Under the pieces are notes generated by a model, which saw nothing but the letters and a program-made list of their open reading frames with translations, had not been told where the DNA came from and searched no databases. Positions 1-12,930 of a stretch of 64,000 bases of DNA are shown here, piece after piece (position 1 is the first letter of the stretch; the number at the start of each line of letters is the position of its first letter). The position numbers and the translations under genes are program-made. The DNA comes from Molossus alvarezi (Eukaryota; Chordata; Mammalia; Chiroptera; Molossidae), in NCBI GenBank assembly GCA_037176705.1, contig CM073887.1, positions 22,447,501 to 22,511,500 of the forward strand, written 5' to 3'.

Positions 1-885
1 TTGTTGTTGCTCTTAAAAATGCACACATTTAAAAGCTGACAGTTTGACAGCTATTTTCATTTGGGAGGAAAAAGTAAAATATGTTTTGTCTTGTGGACTT
101 GTGGAAATATTAAAATTTCAGAATTTACTTCATTGTATAGAATAATGTGGTTGATGCCTATGAACAACTCTATTACAGAAACAGGAATGATTTCTACTTG
201 TATACATTTCACAGTCCATTTAGTTCTCATGGATACTTCACTGCACCAAAATCACCCCGGAAAAACAATGCTTTCAGGTTGGTAGCACAGGTGTACTTGT
301 GCTATACAAAGGTATCACTGTCACAAGAAAGAATTTTGATGTCATAACAAGGACACACTTGGAATAAGTGAAACACTTGTCATAAGTCACCTATAGTTTT
401 TAATTTTTAAATTATAAAACTAATTTTAGGTTAAAAAATACTTTTTAAAAAATTCAACAAATATTTACGGCGTTCACAATAGGTGCCAGGCACTCTGAGT
501 CAAAGTAATATCCTAATTTATTCAGTGCCTAATGTCAAAACGACTACCTCAAATCTGAAACATTAAACTATTCTGAAACTCTAAACTTCTCAATACAACT
601 CGCCAGGTCCAAACACAAACCCATGGGCTTTTAGATGTTGCAGGCCAAGGCACCAGAGAGAGAGCTGTGACCCACTAATTCATGTCATTTTCATGACTAC
701 TCATGCAGCTGAGTTCAACTGCAACAGGACTAAAACCTGGCTCCTGCCTTTATTCATTCAGTCTCTTTGCCCTCAAGTCCTTGAACTGCATTCATTCTTC
801 TCAACACCAAAAATGATATGCCCAGAAATGTAATTCATTTTAAATAGTCTTCATAATAAACATCACGAGATATATCTACTCTATG
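1..885. other. Intron, no feature recognised
   Basis: AT-rich. Two short overlapping plus-strand reading frames near 61-347 match nothing known and lack splice context. Confidence 0.6.
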
Positions 886-1374
886 TCATTGCAGCACTAT
901 TCACAAAAGCCAAGACATGGAACAACCTAAGTGTCCTTTGATTGATGATTAGATAAAGAAGATTAGGTATGTATAAACAATGGAATATTACTCAAACATA
1001 AAAAATGATGAAACTTGCCATTTTGTGACAACATGGATAAATATTGAGAATATCGTGATAAGTGAAATAAGTCAGATAGAAAAAGACAATAAGCATATGA
1101 TTTCACTCATATGTGTGATATAAAACAAAAAGCAATAAATAAATAAATAAAACAAACTCACACAGACAACACTATAGTGGTTACCAGATGGGAAGAGGAA
1201 TGGAGAGGATGAAAAGGGAAAAGGGGGTCAAATACAAGGTGACAGAAGGAGACCAGACTTTGGGTGGTATACACACACAGTGAAATATACAAATGATGTA
1301 CTATATAAGATTGTACACCTGAAACTTACTGTTATTAACCAATGTTACTTCAATAAATTTAATTTTTAAAACAA
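886..1374 (+). mobile_element. Old L1 3' end
   Basis: Shows the familiar L1 terminal text (CAGCACTATTCACAAAAGCC, AATGGAATATTACTC, ATGATTTCACTCATATG, AGATTGTACACCTGAAAC) and ends in an A-rich stretch after AATAAATTTAATTTTTAAAA. Truncated at the 5' side. Confidence 0.75.
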
Positions 1375-1379
1375 GCACA

Positions 1380-2302
1380 ACAAGTAGCTTCCCACTCAAA
1401 TAGTTTAAAGTTCAGCTTTTAAAAATTTAAATTATTTTCTAGTCACTGGAAAATTTCCAAAGCTAGACTTAGATGTCTCCTAGACATATAAGTTGCTTAA
1501 AATACAAGTGAAAACCAATTACACCTATATAATATATAAGCAATTTACTATTTTTATTTTTTGTTGTCTTCTAGAAAAAATTATACAGAAATGAGTAATT
1601 AAAAAATATTTCTAATGGCAAATTAAAGAATTTTTTCATTAATATTACTGAAATGAGTCAAAACATATCTCTAAGATTTATAGCATAAAATGTTCCAGTG
1701 ACACTAAATTTTACAATTTGTCTAAATTCTTTAGTCCGAGAAGGTAATTATTTTGTTTCTAGAGATCAGAATCAAAAATAGCATGTTCAATTTAGTAATC
1801 TTACCAGAAAGTAGATAAAGTGAATAAAATTTTAAAGAGTGCACATAATAGCCATTTTTACCATCATATTCTTATAATCAGCAATGCAATTCAAGAAAAC
1901 AACACATATTATGTTTTCAAATTTATGTGTTAAAAATTCAGAAGTGTTGAACAGGAAATAGTTTTTTTAAATATTTTATTTATATAAATTCAAATATATA
2001 TGTAGCTAATAAAATCATTTACATTAACTACTTTCCTTAACAGTTCACTTCAAAATGAATAAATATGTAATAAAATGAATAAATATTTTTCTAGAAGTAG
2101 TTGAGGAAAATGAAAACTCTATATAGATCTATACCTGTACCCATACTGGTTTTCTCCTTCCCCTTTACTTCAAATTCATAGATAAAATACAAAACTAAAT
2201 TACTCTGTTCTTCATCTGGCCTTGATCATATCCAAAGCCATTTATCTAAATGTAGGGCTTCTACAAAATATCAGTGGCCAAATCCTAAAGGTATCACTTT
2301 AC
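1380..2302. other. Intron downstream of the 2303-2469 exon
   Basis: AT-rich, no repeat recognised. The stretch next to the exon holds its GTAAAG donor at 2297-2302. Confidence 0.6.
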
Positions 2303-2469
2303 CTCACTGCAGAATTTCCCCAGGCTCCATGCTTGTCTGTGAGAATGTTGATAATTTTCTGGACTAGCTGAATTGCTGTCACATGGTCTCGATATTTGGC
2401 CGCTCTTATCAAATGATCACACATCTTCTCATCTTCTCGCTTGTCTGCAGAATACTGGGCACAGAGTGA
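2303..2469 (-). CDS. LRBA: LRBA internal coding exon (downstream of the 39 kb intron)
   Basis: On the minus strand a long pyrimidine tract and TTCAAG acceptor precede 167 bp, followed by a GTAAAG donor. The exon opens with TCA in phase 0 and reads 55 codons plus AG. It starts SLCAQYSADKREDEKMCDH, includes YRDHVTAIQLVQKIINIL, and ends DKHGAWGNSAV. It continues directly from ...HRHAEFE of the exon at 41544-41652. The final AG would be completed by the next exon to give serine or arginine; LRBA as remembered has SRP here. VTAIQLVQ differs slightly from the VTATQLIQ I recall for human, consistent with ordinary divergence. NBEA reads TNKHGAWGA at the corresponding place (from memory), which favours LRBA. 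The exon is part of the conserved segment before the PH-like domain. Confidence 0.88.
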
Positions 2470-2577
2470 CTTGAATAAAAAAAAAGAAACATCTATTAAT
2501 ACCATAAAAATATGAAAAAAAACTTTAAAGTGCATCATGAAATAATCTCCAATATGAATTGAACCAATCAAACTTTT

Positions 2578-2797
2578 TTTTATCCTCAACCGAGGACATT
2601 TTTCCATTTTTTGTTCAGATAGAGTGGGAGGGAGGGGGGAGAGAGAGACATCGACGTGAAAGGGACACATCGAGTGGTTGCCACCTGCACGACCAAACCA
2701 GGGCCAGGGACAAACTGCAACCCAGGTATGTGCCCTTAGCGGGAACCGAACCCGGGTTTCTGTGGACCACAGGCCGACGCTCTAACCGGCCAGGGCA
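2578..2797 (-). repeat. Ves SINE
   Basis: Complete reverse copy, from the T-rich tail and CCGAGGACATTTTTCC to the tRNA-like head ending ACCGGCCAGGGC. Duplications AACCAATCAAACTTTT (2562-2577) and AACCAACCAAACTTTT (2798-2813), one mismatch. Confidence 0.93.
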
Positions 2798-2929
2798 AAC
2801 CAACCAAACTTTTAAAGTTACTTTACATCGCTGAATTAACTGAGATTTAGTGATACATTATCAGTACAACAATCCCCCAAGAATTTATTCTCTGAATTCA
2901 ATCATAAAATACACTCAGCAGTGGTTACT

Positions 2930-3345
2930 ATGTCAGCAGAGACCTGAATAATTAGAAGAAGCTGGTCAGAGGAAGATGCAAGGGCCCACATCACAAGTAG
3001 CATGAAGGGGGCTTGCAAAGCACTCCAGGCAAAGTGAGTAAGAGAAAGTAGGACATGAGTCTGTAGTTAGGCAGCTGCATCACTTAGTACTGTGTAGTTG
3101 TGCTAAGGAGTTTAGATTTCACTATAATGCGATGTGATACTAGTAGAAGGTTTTAAGCAGTGGAGCATTGCAACTGACTTATATATTAAAACGATCACTA
3201 CAAATACCATTTAGAAAATGGAATACAGTGGGATAAAAGAAGTTAAGTAGAGACCAGGTGTAAGGCCACAGCAGCGGTCCACAAAAGAGACTATGGGTGG
3301 CTTGCAACAGTAAACAGCTAATTCTCAACACCTGAAGAAAAAGAC
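2930..3345 (-). repeat. L2-like remnant
   Basis: Old mammalian repeat text such as GGAGTTTAGATTTCACTATAA and GAAGGTTTTAAGCAGTGGAG, as in reverse L2 copies. Strongly diverged; family assignment is tentative. Confidence 0.45.
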
Positions 3346-3515
3346 AAACATAGCACTGGCTTTTAAACCCTAGCTATGCAAAATGGACCAGCAACACTGG
3401 AGTCACCTAGAAACTTAGAATTATAGGTCCCACTTCACACCTACTAAATTAGAATCTGGATTTTAATAAGATCCCCAAGTGATTTACACATTGAAGCTTG
3501 TAAAGTGCTATCTTA
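3345..3515 (+). repeat. MER5-type hAT DNA transposon remnant
   Basis: Begins AGCACTGGCTTTTAAACCCT and contains GGAGTCACCTAGAAACTTAG, AATTAGAATCTGGATTTTAA and CCCCAAGTGATTTACACATTG, the usual MER5A/B order. Non-coding and immobile. Confidence 0.7.
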
Positions 3516-4024
3516 GATATAATCAGTTTTGCCAAAAAACTTTAGGATTCTTCAGCAATAATCAAATACAATACAATCAACAGTTTCGAAGATATTTATT
3601 TCTTTTCTTCTGAAATTAATATACTGGTGTTGTCATGTTTATAATGCTACACCACCTAGTTAGTTAATTGCTTGAAATAGGAAGGCAAAGATTAATGCCT
3701 GATTTTTTATTCTATTCATGTGGTCTATTGGGTTGTACCCCTCCAAATGCAAGCTCACATAAACATACACATGTATATACAACCTATGATAGGTAACAAA
3801 AATGTGATGTGGGAACAAATATTACTAGCTTATGTAGGGGATATACATCGTAACTGCCTGCCTTTCCTACGGCACACCAGTTACACCTGGATAGGTTGCT
3901 GCCATACACATTACCACCAGCACTGCCCCAGCAACAAGAGAGGGCCCTAATTTTCCTAGGCCATGAGAATAAAATTGCACCCACACTGACAAACTGGCTC
4001 AGGCAAGAGCACTGGATCTACCTG

Positions 4025-4500
4025 GTGCATTAAAAGAAAAGGTCAGGATTTTTGTTGGTACTTCCCTTCCTGCATCTTGGAGTGTAAAAGAGGAGGCCCA
4101 TGATTCCTAAAGTGTTGAAAGCTCTATCTGCACTATAAGGGAAGTTAGCCTGCGGATGAAGCCAAAATCCAAAGGGATCAGAGACAGGAGAACTATAGAA
4201 ATAGAGCTTAGTCCAAATGGAATAATGAACTTCTAGATCAAACATTAAGCCTACCTTCAGCTGTTCTATGACACCTTTTTTTTTAGACATTTTATGAGAA
4301 CCTGTAAGATCCAAATGTAGCCAGTAGGAATTAGATTTTGTGTTCCTAACCCAAAAAGCAACCCAACAGATAGGTTGTTTATGTATATGCATAAAAATCA
4401 AATATCTCTTAGTCTGTGCAAAACATTTGGCTACAGAGATCAAAGGTTGAATTATCTTGATAGTCTTTGCCCCAGAGAATCCCCATTCCATCTAGATTGG
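4025..4500. other. Possible LTR-like old repeat; no gene
   Basis: Text such as CTGCGGATGAAGCCAAAATCC loosely resembles MaLR/MLT1 LTRs. A 153-codon minus-strand reading frame lies here but matches no family I know and has no splice or context support. Confidence 0.25.
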
Positions 4501-4566
4501 GAGGAGGGAGGCAGTAATAAAAGTATATCATTGACATTAAATCGCTGAAGCTAAAAATGATTTTTA

Positions 4567-4810
4567 AAAAAATCTCACCCGAGGATATTTTTCTATTTAT
4601 CTTTAGGTAGAGTGGGGGGGGGGGGGGAGAGAAACATTGTTGTGAAAGGGATACATGGACTGATTGCCTCCCACACAACCCTCCCCCCTCCCTTCCCTAA
4701 CAAGGCTGGGGACGAACCACAACCTAGGTATGTGCCCTTGGTCTGAATCAAACCTGAGACTAATTGGTCCGTGGGCTGACGCTCTACCACTGTGTCAAAC
4801 CGGCCAGGGC
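4567..4810 (-). repeat. Ves SINE
   Basis: Reverse copy with a 13-base G run in the pyrimidine tract. Flanked by TAAAAATGATTTTTAA-like duplications at about 4551-4566 and 4811-4826. Confidence 0.92.
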
Positions 4811-5089
4811 TGAAAATGATTTTTAATAGGAAGGTTTACAAAAAATAATAAGAGGAATACACAAAATGCTATGAAGGGAGATCAAAAAGGAAGAATTTGA
4901 GAAGTCATTCTTGGATGGGAATAAAGAGAACCTTAAAGCAAAGGCCAGGCAGAAAAACTTGGGTCAGTTTCAGGAAGGGAGAAATTGTATAGTTTGACCC
5001 TAGCACACAATACAAGTTAAAAAAAGTGGAAGAAAGTCTGAAATGCATAATGAGACTTAAAAACTGCCACTAAGAATCATATTACTATA

Positions 5090-5175
5090 TACAGATATAT
5101 ATATGAATATGTACTATGTATATGTGTGTGTGTGTGTGAGTGTGAGAGGCTGAGAGTGAGTGTGTGTGTGAATAA
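5090..5175. repeat. TA/TG/GA mixed microsatellite
   Basis: ATATATATGAATATG then (TG)n, GAGTGTGAG and a second (TG)n. Confidence 0.9.
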
Positions 5176-5179
5176 ACCT

Positions 5180-7108
5180 AAGACTGGGAAATAAAACAAA
5201 AATCAGATTCAAGTATCATTTTTGGTAATATCTCCTGTCAGATTTCGGCAACCAACTCACTTTCGCCCTTTTGTTTAACTGTCAGCATCTGTAAAATGAC
5301 AGGATTATAAAGGCTCTAAAAATTAGATAATTAGAAAAATTTGAGCAACCTGTGAAAGCTTAGTTTTTGTATGCTGGTAAATGAAAATTAGTTTTTTATC
5401 TAAACCTTCATGTGGAGAAAACAGATCATGTTAGAAGTAGATTAATTTATAAGAAATAAAGGCAATTGTCACATGCTATATTAAAAGATTCAGCCAAACA
5501 CAGGATAGTTCAGCTTGTCAAACTTATGATTTGAGCAAATAAAAGAAAATGATTAAGAAACACTTAAAAGGACGGTAGTTTAAGTGAAGATAGTAAATTA
5601 TTCCATGGAACAAAAACGTCAACTGCTGTGTGGTATTTTCAGAGATTTATTCAAAAATCAAGGCAGCACTTTAGAGGTTACATCATACCTAACACAACCA
5701 TATACTGAAACATAAAAAACAAAATAGTAGACATTTATTTTTATATCAACAACCTTCCCTACTGTATCCATAATCTGCCTTTGTCTAACATCATAAGAGG
5801 AAATTAAAATTACTGATGGAAAATAGAAAGTCACAGGCTTCTATACTCCCCCGAAATACCATATGTATTCATATTAAACAGTACTAAAATAACCAAAAAA
5901 TGAATTATTTAATATACTATTATTTCTATCTTTTATTAATATTAAAATACCTATCAAGTTACATTTTGTAAACATTTGATAAGCTGTTAAAAGTTTGCTG
6001 GAAAGGGAATAAACCTAAAAAGAGTCCAAGGTAAGCTAAACAGTAAAATGGTTGAAAGTGTTCTTTAATGGATCCTCCTTTACAATTTAAACAGCAACTT
6101 TTCATATCTGACACAAAATCTATAGATATAAATCACATTAAAGGGCTATTCTTTCCTGATTATCAATCTCTGTCTCATTGTGGAACATTAGAGTCACATC
6201 TGACCTTAAAAGATGATAAAAGGAAACCAAACAAGAACGTTTTTGTAAAGATATAATAAACTTGTATCTATTTTTTAAAGTATCTTTAAAATGGAATTTG
6301 AACACATTCTTATTAAAAACCAATAATATTTTGTATGTGTGACATATCAAAGTCCAGTACAGATCAGGAATATCTGCTTCAAGATCAAATACATGTTTCT
6401 TATTGGTGAATTATATACTTGTACATGTGTGTGCTTGTGTTGAAAGGAGGTATTCCAAGGAATTCTACCAAAATGTACCAAGGGCGAGATCTAATACTTC
6501 ACTCAGTTTTACTTTATATCAGCTTTTCGGGTTTTCTGTTTTAAGAAATACATAAACTAGGTAATATAACATCACAACAATGACCGCAAAAATATCTGAA
6601 TCTAACAATTCAAATGTATTTGATTACTTGATTTAATTATAGTAAAAGAAATCCAAGATTTATTACCAAAGCAGTAATAAATAACAAATAAATAATATGT
6701 TATAAATAATATAAATAAACCAACTTCGTAAAAGAACTTCACTTACTTGCAGGAAAAATATAAAGAAATAATCACAGGGAGAAACAAGTTAGACTGGTCA
6801 TCTATAACTCAAGTGATTATACTGTCTCTAAATGTAAATGAAGAAATAAAGTTAATAGCACATTTAGTCTTTCCGTCCAGATGCTATGTCTCTACCTAAC
6901 TTGACTATTTGTCCTTTACATTCTGAAAGAGACGTGAACTTCACACTAAGCAGATTCCTCTAGTATCCTCCTGCCATCTCTCTAATCATCATTATTGGCG
7001 GTCAGACTTTTTCCTTTATTATTCCCTATTATGAAATGTTGGCATTTCCTCAAGGCTTTGTGAAATTTATCTTGTCAATATCATCAACTCCCATATCATC
7101 TACTATTA
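5180..7108. other. Intron, no feature recognised
   Basis: AT-rich sequence without a recognisable element or credible coding potential; short frames near 6068-6350 overlap on both strands. Confidence 0.55.
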
Positions 7109-7256
7109 TCAATCTGAGCCCTGGCCAGGTGGCTCAGTTGGCTGGAGCGCTGTCCTGTACATCAAAAGGTTGCAGGTTGTGGGTTCAATCTCCGGTAGGA
7201 TTGCATTTGAGAGGCAGCCAATCTATGTTTCTTTCTTTCTCACATGAATGAATCAA

Positions 7257-7296
<40 letters not shown>

Positions 7297-7331
7297 AAAA
7301 GCAATAAAAACATATCCTCGGGGGAGAATTA
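7109..7331 (+). repeat. Ves-type SINE with long (CT)n
   Basis: Head GCCCTGGCCAGGTGGCTCAG, then a (CT)n run at about 7258-7296 and tail TCCTCGGGGGAGAATTAAAAA. No clear duplication seen. Confidence 0.85.
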
Positions 7332-7420
7332 AAAAGAATTTAGATGTAATTTGAAAGACAAACTATTAGAGTTGAGGAAGTTACACAAAGAGATATATAA
7401 ATCTAGAGGACCTTTAATTC

Positions 7421-7621
7421 CTTTTTTTTTTTTAAATCCTCACGCAAGGATGTGTTTTTTTATTATTATTACTGATTTTTAGAGAGAGAAGGTGGAAGAA
7501 AAACATCATTGTGAGAAATGTTGATAGGTTGCCTCCCATATGCACCCCAACCAGGGATGGAACCTGCAACCTTTTGTTGTATAGGACATTGCTCCGACCA
7601 GTTGAGCCATCAGGCCAGGGC
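7421..7621 (-). repeat. Ves-type SINE
   Basis: Reverse copy: T-rich tail, TTTTTAGAGAGAGAAGG tract, head ending GAGCCATCAGGCCAGGGC. Confidence 0.85.
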
Positions 7622-7830
7622 AAGGTCTCTTTTGATTCTTTATCTGAACATACAGTATGAAATACTAATATCTGAAAAGTTCCAAAACAGCTGGAAATTA
7701 AATAATCCATACTGAAATAAACTATGGATCAAAGATAAAAATCACAAAGAAAATTAGAAATATGTGTGGGAATTAGCTAAAACAACATTTAAAGAAAAAT
7801 TTTTAGTTTTATGCTATATTAGAAAATATT

Positions 7831-8044
7831 GGCCCAGCTGGAGTGGCTCAGTGGTTAAGCATCAACTCATGGACCAAGGGGACCGGTTTGATTCCCAGTC
7901 AGGGCACATGCCCAGGTTGTGGGCCCAGTCCCCAGTGGGGGGGGCTTGCAGGAAGAAGCCAGTTGATGTTCTATCTCATTAATGTTTCTATCTCCTTCTC
8001 CATTCCTCTCTCTCTAAAATCAATAAAAATAAATTTAAAAAAAT
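7831..8044 (+). repeat. Ves-type SINE, AATAAAAATA-tail variant
   Basis: Head GGCCCAGCTGGAGTGGCTCAG, tail ATCAATAAAAATAAATTT. A short AAAATATT repeat lies on both sides. Inserted in an L1. Confidence 0.88.
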
Positions 8045-8966
8045 ATTAAGTATATAAGGAAGAAATAATACAAATCTTAAACTCATTCAGATAATAAAAG
8101 GTATGAAATACATTTCAACTAATTTTACATTACAGGAATAGAAAACTAAAAACAAACATAATTTGTGTAACTAAACAAAAAACTCCTTAAGAAAATTCAT
8201 TCAACTATACAATAAATAGATTATACATGATAATGAAATCGAGTTTTTCCATAAAAATGCAAGGTTAATTTACTATGTGAATATTAATCATCATAAGTCA
8301 TCATACAGTAGGGAAAAAAGGAGAAAAATATACCATCACCTCATTTTTTTTTTTTAAGCATTTTACAGCATTCAAAACCCTTTCATAATTAGGGGGGAAA
8401 AAACCCCTCTATAAACTAGGAATAGAAAGAGACATCCTAAACCTTACAAAGGTCAACTATGAAAATCATTCAGTTAAAACTGGGAATAAAACAAGTATGT
8501 TCTCACTTAGGAATTCCATTCAATACTATAAACAGCAATCCTAACAGGTCAATGAGGCAACAATAAGAAATAAAAAGTCTGGAAAGCAAGAAGGAACACA
8601 GTCTTCATTTTTACTTATGTTCATGTATGTAATCATTCTAAGAGTTCTAGGAAAAAAATACTAGAACTTATTTATAAATGAGTTTCACAAGTTTCTTGAA
8701 GGTAAGAAATTACTAAAAATAAATGTGTATTTCTACATATCAATAATAACCAACCAGAAAATGAAAATAAACAAATAACATCATTTACACTAGCATTATA
8801 AACATGAAATACTTAGCAATATATTAAAAATATACACATCCACACAATGAAAACTATAAAACAATGCTAAGAGAAATTAAAGGTTAACTAAGTGGAGAAA
8901 TATACAATGTTTACAGAATTTGACACTCAATATTGTTAAAATATCTACATTCTTCAAATTGATTTT

Positions 8967-9212
8967 TCTTTTTTTTTCTTATCCTAACCTGAGAACAGTT
9001 TTCTATTTTTTGTTCAGATAGAATGGGAGGGGGGAGAGAGAGAGAGAAAAACATCAATGTGAAAGGGACAAATTGAGTGGCTGCCACCTGCACAACCCAA
9101 CCAGGGCTGGGGACAAACCGCAACCAAGGCACATGCCCTTAGCGGGAAACGAACCTGGGTCTCTCTGGACCGCAGGCCAATGCTCTAACCGCTGAGCCAA
9201 ATGGGCCAGGGC
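8967..9212 (-). repeat. Ves SINE
   Basis: Complete reverse copy with exact duplications CAAATTGATTTT at 8955-8966 and 9213-9224. Confidence 0.93.
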
Positions 9213-10247
9213 CAAATTGATTTTACAGGTTTAACAACTGAAATTAAAATCTTAGAAGGATTTTTTATGAATATTGACAAGCTGATTATAAAATGTATAT
9301 GATCGAAAGAGAACAATAATAGCAAAATAATTTTATTTAAAAAAACAAATTGTAGGATTTTATACTGTTTGAATCTTACAATAAAATTAGAAAGTGAGAG
9401 AGATTTTAAATTATTAAATGAAGAAAGAATATCTTTTAAACAAATGGTGCTGAAACATCTGGCCGGCCAACTACAGGGACAAAACCAACAAAGGAACTTG
9501 CCTTCTGCCATATACTAAATGTTTAATTTAAATTAATCAAGGACCTAGATATAACAGTCAAAATTATAACACTCTGGAAAAAAACAAAGCACAAAATCTG
9601 ATGACCTTGGGGTAGTCAGAGAATTCTTAAACTAGAAACCATAAAAGGAACCATTAAAAATATCATAACTATTAAATAATTTAAAGATTGAACGTAATCT
9701 AAATTTATAAATCTGCTCTTTAAAAGGTACCATTTAGAAAATGAAAAGGTAAGCCTCAAATTAAAAAAAATTATTTGCCATACATATAACTGACAAACAG
9801 TTTCCTTACAGGATATATAAAGAACTCTTACAACTCAATAAGACAAACCAAATTTAAAATAATGGACAAAGAATTCGAACAGACACTTCACAAAGGATAT
9901 ACAAATAACTAATAAGTATACAAGAAGAAAAAGTGAAATAAAAACCACAATAAGCTATCACTATATACCCACTAAAAGGGCTGTAATTAAAAAGACTGAC
10001 AGATATTGGCAAGGATGTAGAGCAAATGGAACCATCAAACCTACCTAGCTGGTTGGAATGCAAAATCTATAACTACTTTAGAAAATTATTTGGCAGTTTC
10101 TTGTAAGCTTAAATATGTACTTACAATAGCACTTAATTACACTCTTAGATATTTCCTCAGAAGAACATATTTACACAAATTTATATTGTGAAAATACCAA
10201 TAATTCTTATAGTCATAGAACCAAACACTGGAAATTTCCCAATATCC

Positions 10248-10339
10248 ACCCACCAAGGTATGTGCCCTTGACCAGAATCGAACCTACAACTCATTGGTCC
10301 GTGGGCCGACGCTCTACCACTGAGCCAAATCGGCCAGGG
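10248..10339 (-). repeat. Ves SINE, tRNA-like head only
   Basis: Only the head half is present, from the B-box-like CCAGAATCGAACCTACAAC to AATCGGCCAGGGC. The pyrimidine tract and tail are absent. No duplication identified; it interrupts an L1. Confidence 0.8.
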
Positions 10340-10689
10340 CAATTTTCTGTATTTTGATAGTAATAATTACACAGGTATACACATTTGTCAAAACTCATCA
10401 AACTCTATAGTTGAAATGTGTACATCTTATTATATATAAACTATTCCTCAAATTGAATGGGCAAGGCATTGACAGGGAAGAAAGTCGTTAAAATACTCAT
10501 ATACAAAAATAAGCTCATATAACAAATAGATAAATACTCTCCTCAAATCAATGGAAGACAGATTGCCAATAAAACACTAAATAATAAAAAAATAGGTAAT
10601 TCACAAAAGTAAAAAATAGTTAATATATAACAAACAGGAGAAAAGATGTATAGTTTCATATGTAAATAAAGTCCAATGAAGTACCTAAC

Positions 10690-11400
10690 AGAATGCTAAA
10701 ATAAAAATCACTTATCGTTGATGAGAATGTGAATTAATAGGAATAGCTATAGATTTACATTAGGAGTGGTATACACTTTTGTAAAACAATGAGGCAATAT
10801 CTGTTAATAAAAACAGGAATACATCACACCCTGGATGGTTTGGCTCAGCGGTTAGAGTGTCAGTCCACGGACTGAGGAATCACAGGTTTGATTCCAGTCA
10901 AGGGCACATACCTTGGTTGTAGTTTGTCCCTGCCCCTCATGCAGGAGGCAACCAAATGATTTGTCTCTCTAACATCGATGTTTCTCTCTCTCTCCCTCCC
11001 ACTTTATCTGAAGTTAAATAGAAAAATATTCTTGGGTGAGGATTTAAAAAAAACAAACATGAATATGTCAAGTAATCCTACCCTATCAAAATGCATGAGC
11101 ATATATACCAAAAGACTCATACAATAGTGAAAGCAGCATTATTCATAACAGTTAAAAACTGAAAACAACCTAACTGCTGATGAACAGAAGAGATTATGAA
11201 AAACTAATGGTCTACTCATGTAATGGAAAACTAATACAGCATTGAAAATAGGAAAATGAAACAATGAGTTTCACAAACAATATGTTGAACTAAAAATACC
11301 ATGTCAAAACACATATTTTATGATTCTATTTATATAATGTTCAAAATTTGTTTTAAAAATTACAATGCTAAAGGAAACAAACTTAAGTATTTTAAAACAT
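10690..11400 (+). mobile_element. Old L1 3' part, split by a Ves SINE
   Basis: Text resembles the L1 ORF2 end and 3' UTR (GATGAGAATGTGAATTAATAG, AGCAGCATTATTCATAAC, TGGAAAACTAATACAGCATTG, TATGATTCTATTTATATAATG). The Ves at 10829-11054 interrupts it. The 5' and 3' limits are approximate. Confidence 0.6.
10829..11054 (+). repeat. Ves SINE
   Basis: Head ACCCTGGATGGTTTGGCTCAG, tail TCTTGGGTGAGGATTTAAAAA. Inserted in an L1 remnant. Confidence 0.9.
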
Positions 11401-12650
11401 AAGTCATTCCATAAAATCAGAACAGTATTTAGCTTACTGAAGCAAAAGGGGTTTTGATTAGATAGAAATTCTTAGATAGCTTCTAAAAACCATTTTCTTT
11501 ACTTAACAACAGAGGGAGCTAAATTAGTAATGTTAAATACACACTGGTTTTAGAATTAAGTTTCAGTATGTTTTATGAGAAACAGATTATAAAGCAATTT
11601 TCATTAAATCTGTATATTATGGTGAAATAAAAATAAATTCCAGTTAAACATTTGAAAGCTATCATTTAAAAAATATAAGCCTCTCTCCTAATTTAGTAAT
11701 ATTTAATTTAACTAAGCAACTGACGTATATTGCTTTTACAAATTTTGTTTAAAAATATTTTTAAAATATATTGTTTTTAAATACAAATCAGAAAGTAATT
11801 ACATATATGAAATAAAAGAAATTTTTCTCTTCCACCTCCTCTCTGGCCAGTGGTTTTCTACAGGGTAAGGGGTCAGGGTACACTGTCAACAGTGAAACGC
11901 AGTTCCTGTGTACAGTAAATGGAATCAAACTACACATAATTCCATGTCAGGACATATAGTTCCACCTTCTTTATTTTTCATGGCTACAAACAGCATTACA
12001 TTTTTAGTTAACTAAACACACTTTATGACAAACCCTAAAGTGTACTACCTTACTTCCCAGTTTGTCTCAAAGTCACTTACACCATAAATTACTTGTCTCA
12101 TTGGAAACCATTTAAAAGGGAAATCACCTGAGGAACAGAAAATTAAGAATCTTTTCAATATTTCACTTTTGGAGGTCTTTGAACTTGATCGCTTTAACTC
12201 AGATTTAAAGTCCAAACAGTGGGGAAAGAAAGTTATCCACAGAAATCTTACAAAGACTCCTGAAAAACAGACTTAGAAAAATGAAAGCTTAAAAACCTCT
12301 ATAGCGAACGAAAGTCAACCAATGACAATGTGTGACAGCCACCTTTAATTCTGAAGTGATTCCTCTGTCATCCAATGACTCAAAGTATTGATTTCTCTCA
12401 GCATGAAAAAGCCGAAGCCAATGAAACAGATATAGCATCATCCCACCAGATAATAGCATTCAAGGTTAAAACAGGCAGAACACTTATCAAAGTATCTCTT
12501 CCATTTCTTATTGTTTTAATGGGTTGGATACAATGTGTTAGGTTCTTATCTCTACAAACTGCAGTCTTCAAACAATATTTTTAAATAATTTGAAGAATAA
12601 TACAGGTTCTAATTTTTTACCATAGGCTTTTGATAATAAAAACCTTATTT
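11400..12650. other. Intron, no feature recognised
   Basis: AT-rich. A 69-codon frame at 12375-12584 has no recognisable match. Confidence 0.55.
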
Positions 12651-12665
12651 TAAAATGCTTTTAGA

Positions 12666-12930
12666 GCCCTGGCCGGTTTGGCTCAGCGGTTAGAGCGTTG
12701 GCCTGCGGTCCAGAGAGACCCGGGTTCGATTCCCGCTAAGGGCATGTACCTCGGTTGCAGTTTGTCCCCGGCCCTGGTTGGTAGTGCGGGTGGCAGCCAC
12801 TCAATGTGTCCCTTTCACATCGATGTTTCTCTCTCTCTCTCGTCCTCTCTCTCCCTCCCACTCTATCTGAACAAAAAATGGAAAAATGTCCTCGGGTGAG
12901 GATAAAAAATAAATAAATAAATAAATAAAA
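12666..12930 (+). repeat. Ves SINE, well preserved
   Basis: Near-consensus copy with an intact B-box-like GGGTTCGATTCCCGC and an (AAAT)n tail. Exact 15 bp duplications TAAAATGCTTTTAGA at 12651-12665 and 12931-12945. Confidence 0.95.

Larger units (their letters stand above)
7640..10440 (+). mobile_element. Degenerate L1 (ORF2 to 3' end), interrupted by Ves SINEs
   Basis: L1 ORF2-like text runs in order: TTTAAAGAAAAATTTTTAG (7788), GAAAACTATAAAACAATG (8850), AAATGGTGCTGAAACATCTGG (9440) and the AAAGGACATACAAATAACTAA region (9890). A 3' UTR-like tail ends near 10440. The element is heavily mutated and is split by SINEs at 7831, 8967 and 10248. It may comprise more than one insertion event. Confidence 0.6.

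Noticed and set aside
61..347. Two overlapping plus-strand frames at the window start
   Set aside because: No known homology, wrong strand for the host gene, and no splice sites that would make an exon.
4030..4491. 153-codon minus-strand reading frame
   Set aside because: Longest frame in the window, but no recognisable domain, no homologue known to me, no splice context, and it overlaps LTR-like text.
12666..12740. tRNA gene in the Ves heads
   Set aside because: A- and B-box-like sequences exist, but no cloverleaf with a proper acceptor stem is formed, and the unit continues into SINE body and A-tail.
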